This document shows positions 16,714 to 25,745 of a stretch of 54,157 nt of DNA, piece after piece (within the stretch, counting starts at the first letter, position 1; the number at the start of each line of letters is the position of its first letter). The notes beneath the pieces are model-generated. The model searched no databases, was not told the origin of the DNA, and saw only the letters and a program-made list of their open reading frames with translations. The stretch is from Aedoeadaptatus coxii. Lineage in GTDB: Bacteria; Bacillota; Clostridia; Tissierellales; Peptoniphilaceae. The position numbers were made by a program, and so were the translations under genes. Where the stretch lies: the NCBI RefSeq assembly GCF_001553115.1, contig NZ_KQ960178.1, forward strand, positions 43,042-97,198, written 5' to 3'.

Positions 16714-18981
16714 TTAGCCGCTGACTTTTTTCAGTTCTTCCACCATATTTAAAGCTTTAATCTTCCGTCGTCCCAACCATTGGGCGGCGACAAAGACTGC
16801 GAGATCCAGCGCGTAAATGTAAAGGTAGCTGGTCATGGCGAAGTGGGGTTCCATGTAGACGGAAAGTTTAGAAATGGAAAGGGCGAAGAGATAGCGCACA
16901 AGGCGATCGAAGATGGGGAGGCTCAAGGGATAAAAGAGAGCCACGGCGATGGTCATGCCCAGTAAATAAATGGAGGCCACTTCGCCGTCTCCGTAGCCGA
17001 AAATTTTCAGGTAGCAAATATCTTTTTGCGATTTTTCCAAGATCAGCTTGCTGACGGTGTAGACCAGAGTAAAGTAGAAAACAATGGCCAAAATACAGGT
17101 GGTACGCAGGGCGCCGTCGAAGTTTTCCAGAAAAGCTTCCAGGTAGGCTCCCGTTTTGTCGCGATCGATGGTGGTAATCAGTAGATCGTCGTTAATTTTT
17201 AAGGGCGTATCGGACCAATAGAGATTAAAATTTCCCGGGTCTTTGTCGATCAATCGGTTGAGATTGTCCATGGGCATAAGGGCTTGAATCGAGTGAATGT
17301 CGTGGGCAATGGCGGCGACATGTAATGTTTTGTAGTGTTTCGAGCCGGGAAGTTTTACCTCGATGGCATCGCCGATGTCCAAGTTATCTCGATGGGCGAG
17401 GCCTGTGGAAATCACCACGTCATGGGGCTTCATGGATGAGGGCAAGTCACCGTCAAAGGCCGTATGTTGATCGGGGCCCAGCACATTGAGTTGTGTTTTC
17501 TCCTCGCCTTTTTTGTAATCCATGGTGAGGCTCAGTCCCTTAACTCCGTGAACGTCGGGGTCGGACGCCTTCACAAGATAGGTGTAATTGTACTTCATGT
17601 CCTTTTTAACGGAATCCGCATAGTCGTCGAACATAGGGCCCAGGGCGACGGAAAAGAGGAGCAGGAGATTGCCCACAAACATTCCGAAGAAAAGGGCGAG
17701 AACATTTAAGCGGTTTTCCGTCAAAATGCGCAGGCGGGCGGCGCGCTTAAAGGAAAATCCGTCGAATGTCGGGGCGTTCTTTCTTTTTTTGCGGTAAAAT
17801 TCCCGTCGTAAAAAGCGTAGAGGGGACAGACGGAAATAGCGAAGAAGTAGCATGCGATTGACGAGCCACACGATACCCAAGGGAATGATGGTGGTAATGG
17901 CGAAGGCCTTCAATGAAAGAATGGGCACAAAGGGTGGAAGATTATAGGAAGTGTAATAAAGGTCGGCGTAAAGGGTGTAGCCTTTTGTGTAGGCGAGGAT
18001 ATTGCCGAAAATGCCCGACAAAATAACCAGGCAGGTGGGCACGAGGCTGTAGTGGCGAATTAATGTTTTCGCTCCGTACCCCATGGAAAGGAGCGTGCCG
18101 ATGACCGGCGCTTCTTCCCGCAGCAGCCCGCGGGTTTGAAGGGCGCTGATAAACCCCAGAGAGATAAAGAGAATGACGAGGGTGATGGTCATCATGGGCA
18201 CATCGCCGCCCATGTCGTCGATAAAGTATTGGATGCAGCGATTGTCGTAGAAAGTGGTGGCACCTAAAATAGGTCCGGATTTTTCGGCATCGGAGAGAAT
18301 GTCTTCAAATCGATCCCGGGCTTTTTCTTCCGAAAGGCGCTCGTGATTTCTGTAAGAGTAGAGGTAATGATTTTTTTCTTTCAGGGAATCAAATACATCT
18401 TTTGTGACGAAGGCGACGGAAAAATGTTTCGTATCCATTGCCAGATCCCCCTGGGTTTTTAAAATCGTGGAGTAATCCGGCGTGGCCACTAAGGCCGTAA
18501 TCTTATAATCCTCGTCGTCGAGAGTTAATTTGTCCCCGGGGACGAGATTTTCGGCTTTTGCAAAATTGGCGGCGACGGCGATTTCGCCCTTGGCTTTGGG
18601 AAGGCGGCCGGCGTGAATGGCGGCGGTGTTGATTTTTTCGCGATTGGCGAAGACGCGTAGAATTTTCTCCCGCCTGTCGTCGTCTCCCGGCACGCGACAC
18701 TTACTATCTTTGTAAAAATTTTCAACGAGATCCACATCTCGTTTTTTAATGGCATCCGATCTTTCGTTTGTCAACGGATTGGCCATGAGAAATTGCCCGT
18801 CTTCCACTTTATTTTCCCGAAGCCCCTTGTAGTAAAGGGGTTTAATGGAATTTTGGCTGATAAAAAAGGAAGACGCAAAGGTCACCGTCAGAAGAGAAAT
18901 GAAAAACAGCGGTAAATAGACGCCGGGTTTTTTCAAAAACAGTCGCGGAATCCGTCGATGAATGGGGTTTTTCATTACCAT
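16714..18981 (-). CDS. ABC transporter permease, FtsX/MacB type
   Basis: A 755-residue permease with the layout of FtsX-type exporters: an N-terminal helix (about 22-42), a large extracytoplasmic domain (about 45-260), three helices (about 265-380), and a second FtsX half with its own extracellular domain (about 430-640) and three more helices to the C-terminus. No peptidase or lipoprotein signature is present. It overlaps the end of the ATPase gene. The first ATG (18981) lies 4 bases after GGAGG; a second ATG at 18975, ten bases from the site, is an alternative. The substrate is unknown; antimicrobial-peptide or lipoprotein export is typical for the class. Confidence 0.88.
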   Translation of the reverse strand: MVMKNPIHRRIPRLFLKKPGVYLPLFFISLLTVTFASSFFISQNSIKPLYYKGLRENKVEDGQFLMANPLTNERSDAIKKRDVDLVENFYKDSKCRVPGDDDRREKILRVFANREKINTAAIHAGRLPKAKGEIAVAANFAKAENLVPGDKLTLDDEDYKITALVATPDYSTILKTQGDLAMDTKHFSVAFVTKDVFDSLKEKNHYLYSYRNHERLSEEKARDRFEDILSDAEKSGPILGATTFYDNRCIQYFIDDMGGDVPMMTITLVILFISLGFISALQTRGLLREEAPVIGTLLSMGYGAKTLIRHYSLVPTCLVILSGIFGNILAYTKGYTLYADLYYTSYNLPPFVPILSLKAFAITTIIPLGIVWLVNRMLLLRYFRLSPLRFLRREFYRKKRKNAPTFDGFSFKRAARLRILTENRLNVLALFFGMFVGNLLLLFSVALGPMFDDYADSVKKDMKYNYTYLVKASDPDVHGVKGLSLTMDYKKGEEKTQLNVLGPDQHTAFDGDLPSSMKPHDVVISTGLAHRDNLDIGDAIEVKLPGSKHYKTLHVAAIAHDIHSIQALMPMDNLNRLIDKDPGNFNLYWSDTPLKINDDLLITTIDRDKTGAYLEAFLENFDGALRTTCILAIVFYFTLVYTVSKLILEKSQKDICYLKIFGYGDGEVASIYLLGMTIAVALFYPLSLPIFDRLVRYLFALSISKLSVYMEPHFAMTSYLYIYALDLAVFVAAQWLGRRKIKALNMVEELKKVSG

Positions 18982-19670
18982 TGCACCTCCTCGGCGGAGA
19001 GAATGTGTTCATTTTCTTCGTAGGATTTTAAACCGCCGTCGTGGAGCCGGAGGACGACGTGGCACATGGAGGCGATGGCCTCATTGTGTGTGGCGATGAT
19101 AATGGTGGTTTTGTATTTACGATTCAGTTCTTCGATTAAATGCAAGACACTTTTGGCGCTTTCGTAGTCCAAGGCGCCGGTGGGTTCGTCGCAAATAAAG
19201 AGAGAGGGTTTTTTCGCCATGGCGCGGGCGATGGAAACACGTTGCGCCTGGCCGCCGGAAATTTCCGTGGGGAATTTATGGAGCTGATCGGCGATACCCA
19301 ATTCCTTCGCCAAAGCATCCACATCCAAAGGATCGTCGGAAAGATAGGCGCCCGTCAGAATATTCTCCCGTACGGTTAAATTTTCTACCAAATTATAAAA
19401 CTGAAAGACAAAGCCCAATTGTTTTCTGCGGTAGCGTTCCAGCTCTTTTTTATTCATAGGCGCCAGATGATTTCCCGCCACAATAATATCCCCTTCGTCC
19501 ATGGATTCGATGCCGCCTAAAATATTTAACAAGGTGGACTTACCCGATCCGGACGGGCCCAACAAACAGGCGAGGCACCCCTCCGGGAGCGAAAAAGTAA
19601 TGCCTTTTAAAACGTGGAGCCGTTGTGTTTTTGAACCGTAACTTTTATGTAGATTATGAACAGTGATCAT
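18975..19670 (-). CDS. ABC transporter ATP-binding protein, LolD/MacB type
   Basis: A 231-residue ATPase that powers the permease encoded next to it. Walker A GPSGSGKST (near residue 39), the signature ISGGQAQRVSIARAM, Walker B LFICDEPTGALD and an H-loop in IATHNEAIA are all intact. AAAGGAGG lies 5 bases before the ATG. A strong minus-strand promoter directly upstream serves the two-gene unit. No two-component regulator is adjacent, unlike many bacitracin-type exporters. Confidence 0.93.
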   Translation of the reverse strand: MITVHNLHKSYGSKTQRLHVLKGITFSLPEGCLACLLGPSGSGKSTLLNILGGIESMDEGDIIVAGNHLAPMNKKELERYRRKQLGFVFQFYNLVENLTVRENILTGAYLSDDPLDVDALAKELGIADQLHKFPTEISGGQAQRVSIARAMAKKPSLFICDEPTGALDYESAKSVLHLIEELNRKYKTTIIIATHNEAIASMCHVVLRLHDGGLKSYEENEHILSAEEVQW

Positions 19671-19712
19671 GGGAGCCTCCTTTAAAATTATTTGATATTA
19701 TTTATCAAGCTT

Positions 19713-19741
19713 ATTGTATTCCTGCGAGCACAACTTGTCTA
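19713..19741 (-). promoter_or_regulatory. Promoter of the ABC exporter operon
   Basis: On the minus strand TAGACA (19736-19741), a 17-base spacer and TACAAT (19713-19718) lie about 43 bases before the ATPase start. Both hexamers differ from consensus at one base. Confidence 0.75.
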
Positions 19742-19793
19742 TAGTATTGTTATTTATTCATATAAATAGTTGATTTTAAAAGAGGACAATAAA

Positions 19794-19817
19794 ATCCCCT
19801 CGCAAAGGCGAGGGGAA
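19794..19817 (-). terminator. Terminator of the citrate synthase operon
   Basis: An 8-bp GC-rich stem (19796-19803 with 19808-19815) followed on the minus strand by ATTTTATT lies just past the citrate synthase stop. Confidence 0.85.
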
Positions 19818-19821
19818 ATGA

Positions 19822-21180
19822 TTAATTGCTCCGATCGTTCATGGAAAGGTATTTTTTTCTGGAGTTTAAGTGGACGTATGCCGGGCGGATGATTTTTGTG
19901 TCCTGTACTTGTTCCAAGCGGTGGGCACACCAGCCGGCCATACGCGCCGTAGCAAATAGTGGCGTGTAAAGGTCTCGCGGGATGCCGAGCATTTGGTAAA
20001 CGAGCCCCGAGTAAAGGTCGATGTTTGCGGGAAGGGGGTAGGAGGTCCCGTTTCGTTCCTGTAAAAGGCGGCCGCCGATGGATTCTACGAGACGAACAAA
20101 GTTGAATTGATCCGAATAGCCTTTTTGTTCCGCCAGTTCTTTTGCCTGTTGCTTCAAAAGTTCCGCACGGGGATCGGAAAGTGTGTAGACTGCGTGGCCT
20201 AAGCCGTAAATTAAACCTTTGTTGTCGAAAGCTTGTTTGGCCAAAATGCGGCGCAAATAATCTTCGATATCCGCTTCGTTGTGAATGTCCCGCACATTGG
20301 ATGCGATGTCGTCGAGCATGGCGGAGCACATTAAGCTGGCGCCCCCGTGGCGTGGGCCTTTTAAACTGCCGAGGGCGGTGGTAATGGCACTGTATGTATC
20401 CGTTCCCGACGAGGAGACGACGTGGGTAGCGAAGGTGGAGTTGTTCCCGCCGCCGTGTTCTGCGTGGAGGGTGAGCATTAAATCCAACATTTTCGCTTCG
20501 TCGTTGGTGTAATCGGAATTTTTGCGAATTAAGTGGAGAATTAATTCGGCCGTGGACATATTTTTGTCGGGATAGTGGATGACCAGGCTGTCGCCGTCGA
20601 TGTAGTGTTTTTTCGCCTGATAGTTGTAGGCCATAATGAGGGGCGTCTTGGCGAGTAAACTCATGCTTTGACGCAAAACATTGGAGGTGGTGGTACTGTC
20701 CGGATCCACGTCGAAAGAATAGAGGCAAAGGGTGGAGCGCATCATTTTGTTCATGACGTCGCGACCTGGAACTTTTAAAATCGTGTCTTCTAAATAATTT
20801 CTCGGAAGACTTCTTTCTTCGCCTAACATTTCTTTAAACACGGCGATTTCTTTTTTCGTCGGCAGATTTCCGAAAAGTAGAGTGAAGGCCACTTCTTCGT
20901 AGCCGAAACGATCGTTTTCTTTAAAATCTTTCACCATATCTTTTACGGAATAGCCGCGGTAGAGCAAATCTCCTTCTTCGGGGATTTTTTTGCCGTCTTT
21001 TTTTTCGTAGCCGGTGACGAAGCCGATGCGGGTAATGCCCACGAGGACGCCGGTGCCGTCGGGATAGCGAAGGCCGTGTTTAACGTCGTATTTTTGGTAA
21101 AGCTCGCGATTGATATAATCTCGCTCAGTGATTTTATGGGCGTAATCATCTAAGCGATGATCCATTTTTATATCTAGCAT
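19822..21180 (-). CDS. gltA: Citrate synthase (Si type)
   Basis: A 452-residue enzyme that condenses oxaloacetate and acetyl-CoA to citrate. Catalytic landmarks are the histidine in LHAEHGGGNNSTF, the histidine of GLGHAVYTLSDPRA and the aspartate in ANIDLYSGLVY; SLKGPRHGGA is also typical. It is of the ordinary Si family, not the Re-citrate synthase of some clostridia. The start overlaps the isocitrate dehydrogenase stop (ATGCTAG) with AGGTGG just ahead; an ATG five codons later is possible. It is the third gene of an operon that runs citrate to 2-oxoglutarate, and a terminator follows. Confidence 0.95.
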   Translation of the reverse strand: MLDIKMDHRLDDYAHKITERDYINRELYQKYDVKHGLRYPDGTGVLVGITRIGFVTGYEKKDGKKIPEEGDLLYRGYSVKDMVKDFKENDRFGYEEVAFTLLFGNLPTKKEIAVFKEMLGEERSLPRNYLEDTILKVPGRDVMNKMMRSTLCLYSFDVDPDSTTTSNVLRQSMSLLAKTPLIMAYNYQAKKHYIDGDSLVIHYPDKNMSTAELILHLIRKNSDYTNDEAKMLDLMLTLHAEHGGGNNSTFATHVVSSSGTDTYSAITTALGSLKGPRHGGASLMCSAMLDDIASNVRDIHNEADIEDYLRRILAKQAFDNKGLIYGLGHAVYTLSDPRAELLKQQAKELAEQKGYSDQFNFVRLVESIGGRLLQERNGTSYPLPANIDLYSGLVYQMLGIPRDLYTPLFATARMAGWCAHRLEQVQDTKIIRPAYVHLNSRKKYLSMNDRSN

Positions 21181-22178
21181 GATCCACCTACTTTCTCTAA
21201 TAAGGCTTGAGTGTATTCCTTTGTCGTCAGGCTGCCGCCTAAATCTCTGGTGCGCGTCGCCGGATTGGAAAGCACGTCGTCGACGGCGCGGCGAATGTGA
21301 TCGGCTTTTTCCCTCTCCCCGATGTCGTCGAGAAGGAGGCAGGCGGAGAGGAGCATGGCCGTTGGATTGGCAAGGCCTTTGCCTGCAATATCCGGCGCGG
21401 ATCCGTGAACCGATTCGTAAATCGCCATGTCCCGGCCTTTGTTGACGCCGGGAATCATGCCCAGCCCGCCGATTAAGCCGGCGCCTAAATCGGAAAGAAT
21501 ATCGCCGTAGAGGTTTTCCGTCACCACCACGTCGAATTGCCCCGGGTTCATGACCATTTGCATGGCCATATTATCCACGAGAATTTCCTTCATGGGAATG
21601 TCGTAATCTTTTGCCACTTCCCGCGCTACGTCGAGGAAGAGGCCGTCGGTAGCCTTCATAATATTGGCTTTGGTCACCACGGTGACGGACCTGCGATGAA
21701 AGCCCGCGGCGTATTCAAAAGCGGCGCGAATAATGCGTTCGGATTTTTCCCGCGTAATGATTTTAATGGAGTGGGCTTCGTCGTCGGAAATAATTTTTTC
21801 CACGCCGGCGTAAAGATCTTCCGTATTTTCACGAAAGAGCACCATGTCCACGTCGTCAAATTTCATGGGAAGCTTGGCGGCGGGACAAATAGGGCGAATG
21901 TTTTGGTAGAGATCGTATTTTTTGCGCAGCTCCACATTGACGCTGCGGAAGCCGTGGCCGATGGGGGTGGTAATGGGGCCTTTTAACGCCAGTTTATTTT
22001 TTTCCAGGGAGCGGAAGAGGGCGTCGGGCAAATAACTGCCTTCCTTTTCAAAGACCGTGCTGCCGGCATTGACCTCTTCAAATACAATGGGTGCGTCGAC
22101 GGCGGATAAAATTTCTTTCACCGCCTCTGCGATTTCCGGGCCGATGCCGTCGCCCGCGATTAGGGTTACGGTTTTCAT
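21174..22178 (-). CDS. icd: NAD-type isocitrate dehydrogenase
   Basis: A 334-residue decarboxylating dehydrogenase that makes 2-oxoglutarate from isocitrate. It belongs to the short, IDH3-like group of the isopropylmalate/isocitrate family: GDGIGPEIAE at the N-terminus, SVNVELRKKYDLYQNIRP for substrate binding, RENTEDLYAG, the metal aspartates in NLYGDILSDLGAG, and HGSAPDIAGKG near the cofactor site. The SVNVELRK segment favours isocitrate over isopropylmalate; homo-isocitrate is a less likely alternative. It overlaps aconitase by four bases and citrate synthase by seven. Confidence 0.92.
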   Translation of the reverse strand: MKTVTLIAGDGIGPEIAEAVKEILSAVDAPIVFEEVNAGSTVFEKEGSYLPDALFRSLEKNKLALKGPITTPIGHGFRSVNVELRKKYDLYQNIRPICPAAKLPMKFDDVDMVLFRENTEDLYAGVEKIISDDEAHSIKIITREKSERIIRAAFEYAAGFHRRSVTVVTKANIMKATDGLFLDVAREVAKDYDIPMKEILVDNMAMQMVMNPGQFDVVVTENLYGDILSDLGAGLIGGLGMIPGVNKGRDMAIYESVHGSAPDIAGKGLANPTAMLLSACLLLDDIGEREKADHIRRAVDDVLSNPATRTRDLGGSLTTKEYTQALLEKVGGSC

Positions 22179-24100
22179 ACGCTCTCCCTTCTGTTTTTCG
22201 TGTAATTCAAGTAGCCGCCTTCCAGGAGCATGTCCCGTTCTCTTTCGCTGAACTCGCCGAGAAGTTCAATATTTCCCGCCGGCGTGATCAAGGTAAAGTT
22301 TCCACTTTCCAGAGATTTTTTAACATCGTCGAGTTCCAGATGATCCCATTCGCTGATCTTTTCGTAATCTGCAGGATCTTTAAAGACTAAAGGAAGGATG
22401 CCGGCATTAATAAGATTGGATCTGTGAATGCGGGCAAAGCTTTTGGCGATAATCGCTTTTACGCCCAGGTAGAGGGGAAGGAGGGCGGCGTGTTCCCGGC
22501 TCGATCCCTGTCCGTAATTTTCGCCGCCGACGACGATGCCGCCGTTGTGTGTTTCGGCGCGTTCTTTAAAATCCTCTACGAGAGTGGAAAAGGCGTAGTT
22601 GGAAAGCTTGGGAACATTGGAGCGATAGGGTAAAAGTTTCGCCGTAGAAGGGCAAATGTCGTCGGTGGTGACATTATCTTTTGCCTTTAAGAGCACGTCC
22701 CCTTCAATTTTATCCGCGATGGGTTTTGCCAAGGGGAAGGGCTTAATGTTCGGCCCCATTACGGTTTCTTTCGGCCGTTCGCTTTTTGCCTTGGGATAGA
22801 TTAAATAATTGGTGGCGTGTTCGTAGGATTCCGGTTCTTCGATGTAATCCAGCCCTTCCAAATCGGCGGGGCTTGCGATATAGCCTTTAATGGCCGATGC
22901 GGCACAGGTTTCCGGGCTCGCCAAATAAATTTTCGCATCTTTCGTGCCGCTTCGTCCTTTAAAGTTACGGTTAAAGGAGCGAAGGCTCGTGGCGCCGCTC
23001 TTCGGAGCTTGCCCCATGCCGATACAGGGGCCGCAGGCGCTTTCCAAAATCCGCGCGCCGGATTGAATCATCGTCGCCAACGCGCCGTTTTCCGAAAGGG
23101 CCTGTAAAATCGTGGCGCTTCCCGGAGAAATAACGAGGCTCACATCTTCGTGGACTTTTCGCCCTTTTAAAATATGGGCCACTTTCATCATGTCGGTGTA
23201 AGAGGAATTGGTGCAACTGCCGATGGCCACCTGATCCACTTTGACCTCGCCAAGCGTATCGATGGCTTCGTATTGATCGGGGAGATGGGGCTTTGCCACA
23301 GAGGGCACGACTTTTCCCAGATCCAGTTCCATGATTTCGTCGTAAACCGCATCTTCTGTGGCGCAAATCGGTTTAAAATCGTCGCCTCGTCCGTGGCGAC
23401 GCATAAAAGCTTCGGTAATTTCGTCGGCCGGGAAAATGGAAGTGGTGGCGCCCAGTTCCGCGCCCATATTGCAAATCGTGGCGCGATCGGTGACGGAAAG
23501 ATTTTTCACGCCTTCCCCTGAATATTCCACGATGTAGCCCGTGCCGCCTTTTACGGTTTTTTTGCCGAGAATGGTGAGGATCACGTCCTTTGCGTTGACG
23601 CCGGGGCGGAGTTTGCCAGAAAGCTTAATATTTAAAATCTTCGGAACCTTTAAATAATAAAAACCGCTCGCCATGGCCACGGCCACGTCCAAACCGCCGG
23701 CGCCGATGGCGAGGGAACCGATGCCCCCTGCCGTCGGCGTGTGGGAGTCGCTTCCCACCAACGTTTTGCCGGGGCGGGCAAATTGTTCCAAATGGACTTG
23801 GTGGCAAATGCCGCCACCGGGTTTTGAAAATACGAGACCATATTTTTCAGCTGCGGATTGAATAAATTGATGATCATCCGGATTTTCAAAGCCCGTTTGC
23901 AACATATTGTGATCGATATAGGCGACAGAAAGTTCCGTGCGAATATCATCGATCGCCATTGCCTCTAATTGAAGATAGACCATGGTGCCAGTGGAATCTT
24001 GCGTCAAGGTTTGATCGATTTTAATTTTAATCTCTTCTCCTTGGCGAAGCTCCCCTTCCAGTAAATGCTCTTTTAATAATTGATAAGCAATGGATGTCAT
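22175..24100 (-). CDS. acn: Aconitate hydratase
   Basis: A 641-residue [4Fe-4S] enzyme that isomerises citrate to isocitrate. The three cluster cysteines are visible in GSCTNSSYTDMM (near residue 297) and ACGPCIGMGQAP (near 358-361). DSHTPTAGGIG and the C-terminal swivel segment GENYGQGSSREHAAL are intact. The length matches the short bacterial form. AGGAGG precedes the ATG. It opens the operon acn-icd-gltA; the 150-base upstream gap carries no promoter I can call with confidence. Confidence 0.95.
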   Translation of the reverse strand: MTSIAYQLLKEHLLEGELRQGEEIKIKIDQTLTQDSTGTMVYLQLEAMAIDDIRTELSVAYIDHNMLQTGFENPDDHQFIQSAAEKYGLVFSKPGGGICHQVHLEQFARPGKTLVGSDSHTPTAGGIGSLAIGAGGLDVAVAMASGFYYLKVPKILNIKLSGKLRPGVNAKDVILTILGKKTVKGGTGYIVEYSGEGVKNLSVTDRATICNMGAELGATTSIFPADEITEAFMRRHGRGDDFKPICATEDAVYDEIMELDLGKVVPSVAKPHLPDQYEAIDTLGEVKVDQVAIGSCTNSSYTDMMKVAHILKGRKVHEDVSLVISPGSATILQALSENGALATMIQSGARILESACGPCIGMGQAPKSGATSLRSFNRNFKGRSGTKDAKIYLASPETCAASAIKGYIASPADLEGLDYIEEPESYEHATNYLIYPKAKSERPKETVMGPNIKPFPLAKPIADKIEGDVLLKAKDNVTTDDICPSTAKLLPYRSNVPKLSNYAFSTLVEDFKERAETHNGGIVVGGENYGQGSSREHAALLPLYLGVKAIIAKSFARIHRSNLINAGILPLVFKDPADYEKISEWDHLELDDVKKSLESGNFTLITPAGNIELLGEFSERERDMLLEGGYLNYTKNRRESV

Positions 24101-24244
24101 ACTACCTCCTATATGTAAATCGAAGTTTTGAAAACGACAATACCGTTTTTAAATTCATATAATCGTTTCTGGTTCCAGTATACACTTTAAGATGGTAAAT
24201 TCATAGAGGATAAAATGATGTAGATTGTATATTTTCGAAAATAA

Positions 24245-24270
24245 AAAAGTTCCTATTTTAAAGGAACTTC
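24245..24270 (-). terminator. Terminator overlapping the end of the PHP gene
   Basis: A stem AAGTTCCT / AGGAACTT (24247-24254 with 24262-24269) followed by six T on the minus strand. The 5' arm is made of the last sense codons of the PHP gene and the stop codon sits at the loop-stem junction. Confidence 0.8.
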
Positions 24271-25050
24271 AATAGGCTGCTTGTTTTTAAAATAGGTCAG
24301 ATGTTGAAAGCCGAGAGCTTTTAAATGTTCCCGCGCTTCGGAAAAACCGCGGCCGATGTGGGCGGGGAAGTGGGCGTCCGATGAAAGGCAGATCCGTTCG
24401 CCGCCGAGATCTCTGTAAAGTTTTAAAATGTCATCTTTCGGATTGCCGTAGGGAAGGCCGCGGAAAAATCCGCCGGTGTTATATTCCACGACGATGTTTT
24501 TTTGAATGACGCTTTTCAAAACGGCGGCGACGATGTCGCGATAACGAACAAATTTCGGGATCATGGATTTATCCGTAAGGTAGCGGTCGACGTAATCCAT
24601 GTGGCCCAACACGTGAAAGCCTTTGGTGGATTCGACGGCGTTGAACATTTCCTCATAATAATGAAGGTAGTAATCTAAAAAATCCCCCGTCATACGGCGA
24701 ATGGTGGAGGCGACGTCTTGATTATCTAATGTATGCATGGAGCCGATAAAAAAATCGAAACGATCGTCGGCCATGGCAGGTTCGATGACGCGATTCATGG
24801 AGGGATTGAGACCCATTTCGCAGCCGATTAAAATGTCAATTTTGTCTTTATACCGTTCCTTTAAACCATTTAGTTCCTTTATATAGGCGTCGAAATCGAA
24901 GACATAATCCAACGCGTTGTCGACGCGGTCCACGTGATCGGTAAAAGCCAAGACCTGAATATTGCGGTCGATCGCCGCAAGAATATTATCCTCGGGATCC
25001 GATTTGGAATCGGGAGAGTAGCGGCAATGGGTGTGAGAATCTATGAGCAT
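24253..25050 (-). CDS. PHP-domain phosphatase, histidinol-phosphatase type
   Basis: A 265-residue metal-dependent phosphoesterase with a PHP domain. Metal ligands are visible in DSHTHCRYSPDSK, FTDHVD, GCEMGLN, GSMHTLDN, HMDYVDR and SSDAHFPAHIGRG. It resembles HisJ (HisK) histidinol phosphatase, but no his genes are nearby, so another phosphate ester is possible. AAGGAG lies before the ATG. It is monocistronic, between the aconitase operon and the YtxH gene. Confidence 0.85.
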   Translation of the reverse strand: MLIDSHTHCRYSPDSKSDPEDNILAAIDRNIQVLAFTDHVDRVDNALDYVFDFDAYIKELNGLKERYKDKIDILIGCEMGLNPSMNRVIEPAMADDRFDFFIGSMHTLDNQDVASTIRRMTGDFLDYYLHYYEEMFNAVESTKGFHVLGHMDYVDRYLTDKSMIPKFVRYRDIVAAVLKSVIQKNIVVEYNTGGFFRGLPYGNPKDDILKLYRDLGGERICLSSDAHFPAHIGRGFSEAREHLKALGFQHLTYFKNKQPIEVPLK

Positions 25051-25103
25051 AAGGATCTCCTTTTTTAAAAAACGTAACTTTATTCTATAAATCGTTACCC
25101 AAG

Positions 25104-25133
25104 TTGCATAAATTCAACACGGTAGGGTACAAT
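25104..25133 (+). promoter_or_regulatory. Promoter of the YtxH-DUF948 pair
   Basis: TTGCAT (25104-25109), an 18-base spacer and TACAAT (25128-25133) lie about 33 bases before the YtxH start. Confidence 0.7.
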
Positions 25134-25166
25134 TAACAATAGGAATCACTAAACAGGAGGTTAATT

Positions 25167-25730
25167 ATGATTTTTGATTTATTTGGAATGCGTGAAAGAG
25201 AACAATATTGGCGCGAAGAACGTGCACGTAAATTTGCTTTAGGTGCAGCACTTGGTGCAGTAGCCGGTATTTTATTTGCTCCCCAAAGCGGCAAAAAAAC
25301 CCGCGAAGATATTGTAGAACGTTCGAGAGATTACGCTGAAAATGCAAAAGATTTCGCCCTCGATACAGCGGACGAATTAAGCATTCGCGCTTATGAAGCG
25401 CAACAAGCCGTTCAAGACACTTACGACGATTTAAAACTTCGTGCCGCCATTAAAGCCGACGAAGTACGCGACGACGCCGAAATTGCAAAAGCAAAAGCGA
25501 AAGCCATCGGTCAAATCGTACGCCAAGAAGGCGCTTATGTAAAATCGGAAGTAAAGGAAACGGCAGGCGCCATCGGCGATGCTGCAAAAGAAGTCGGCGA
25601 CGAAGTAAAGGTTCAAGCAGACGAAGCGAAAGACCAAGTTAAAAAAAGTGCCGATAAAATCGCAAAAGCCGCCGAAGAAGCCGGCAAAAAAAGCGAAAAA
25701 GTTGTAAAGGAAGACAAAGACAACAAATAG
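25167..25730 (+). CDS. YtxH domain protein
   Basis: A 187-residue protein with a YtxH domain at the N-terminus: a short glycine/alanine-rich hydrophobic stretch (about 24-44, GAALGAVAGILFAPQSGKKTRE) followed by a long, highly charged, Ala/Lys/Glu/Asp-rich helical tail with a heptad-like pattern. Members are small envelope-associated proteins, often general-stress induced (as in Bacillus), with unknown mechanism. AGGAGG precedes the ATG. It pairs with the DUF948 gene 15 bases downstream, a common pairing in Firmicutes. Confidence 0.88.
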   Translation: MIFDLFGMREREQYWREERARKFALGAALGAVAGILFAPQSGKKTREDIVERSRDYAENAKDFALDTADELSIRAYEAQQAVQDTYDDLKLRAAIKADEVRDDAEIAKAKAKAIGQIVRQEGAYVKSEVKETAGAIGDAAKEVGDEVKVQADEAKDQVKKSADKIAKAAEEAGKKSEKVVKEDKDNK

Positions 25731-25745
25731 AAACGGGAGGTCACC

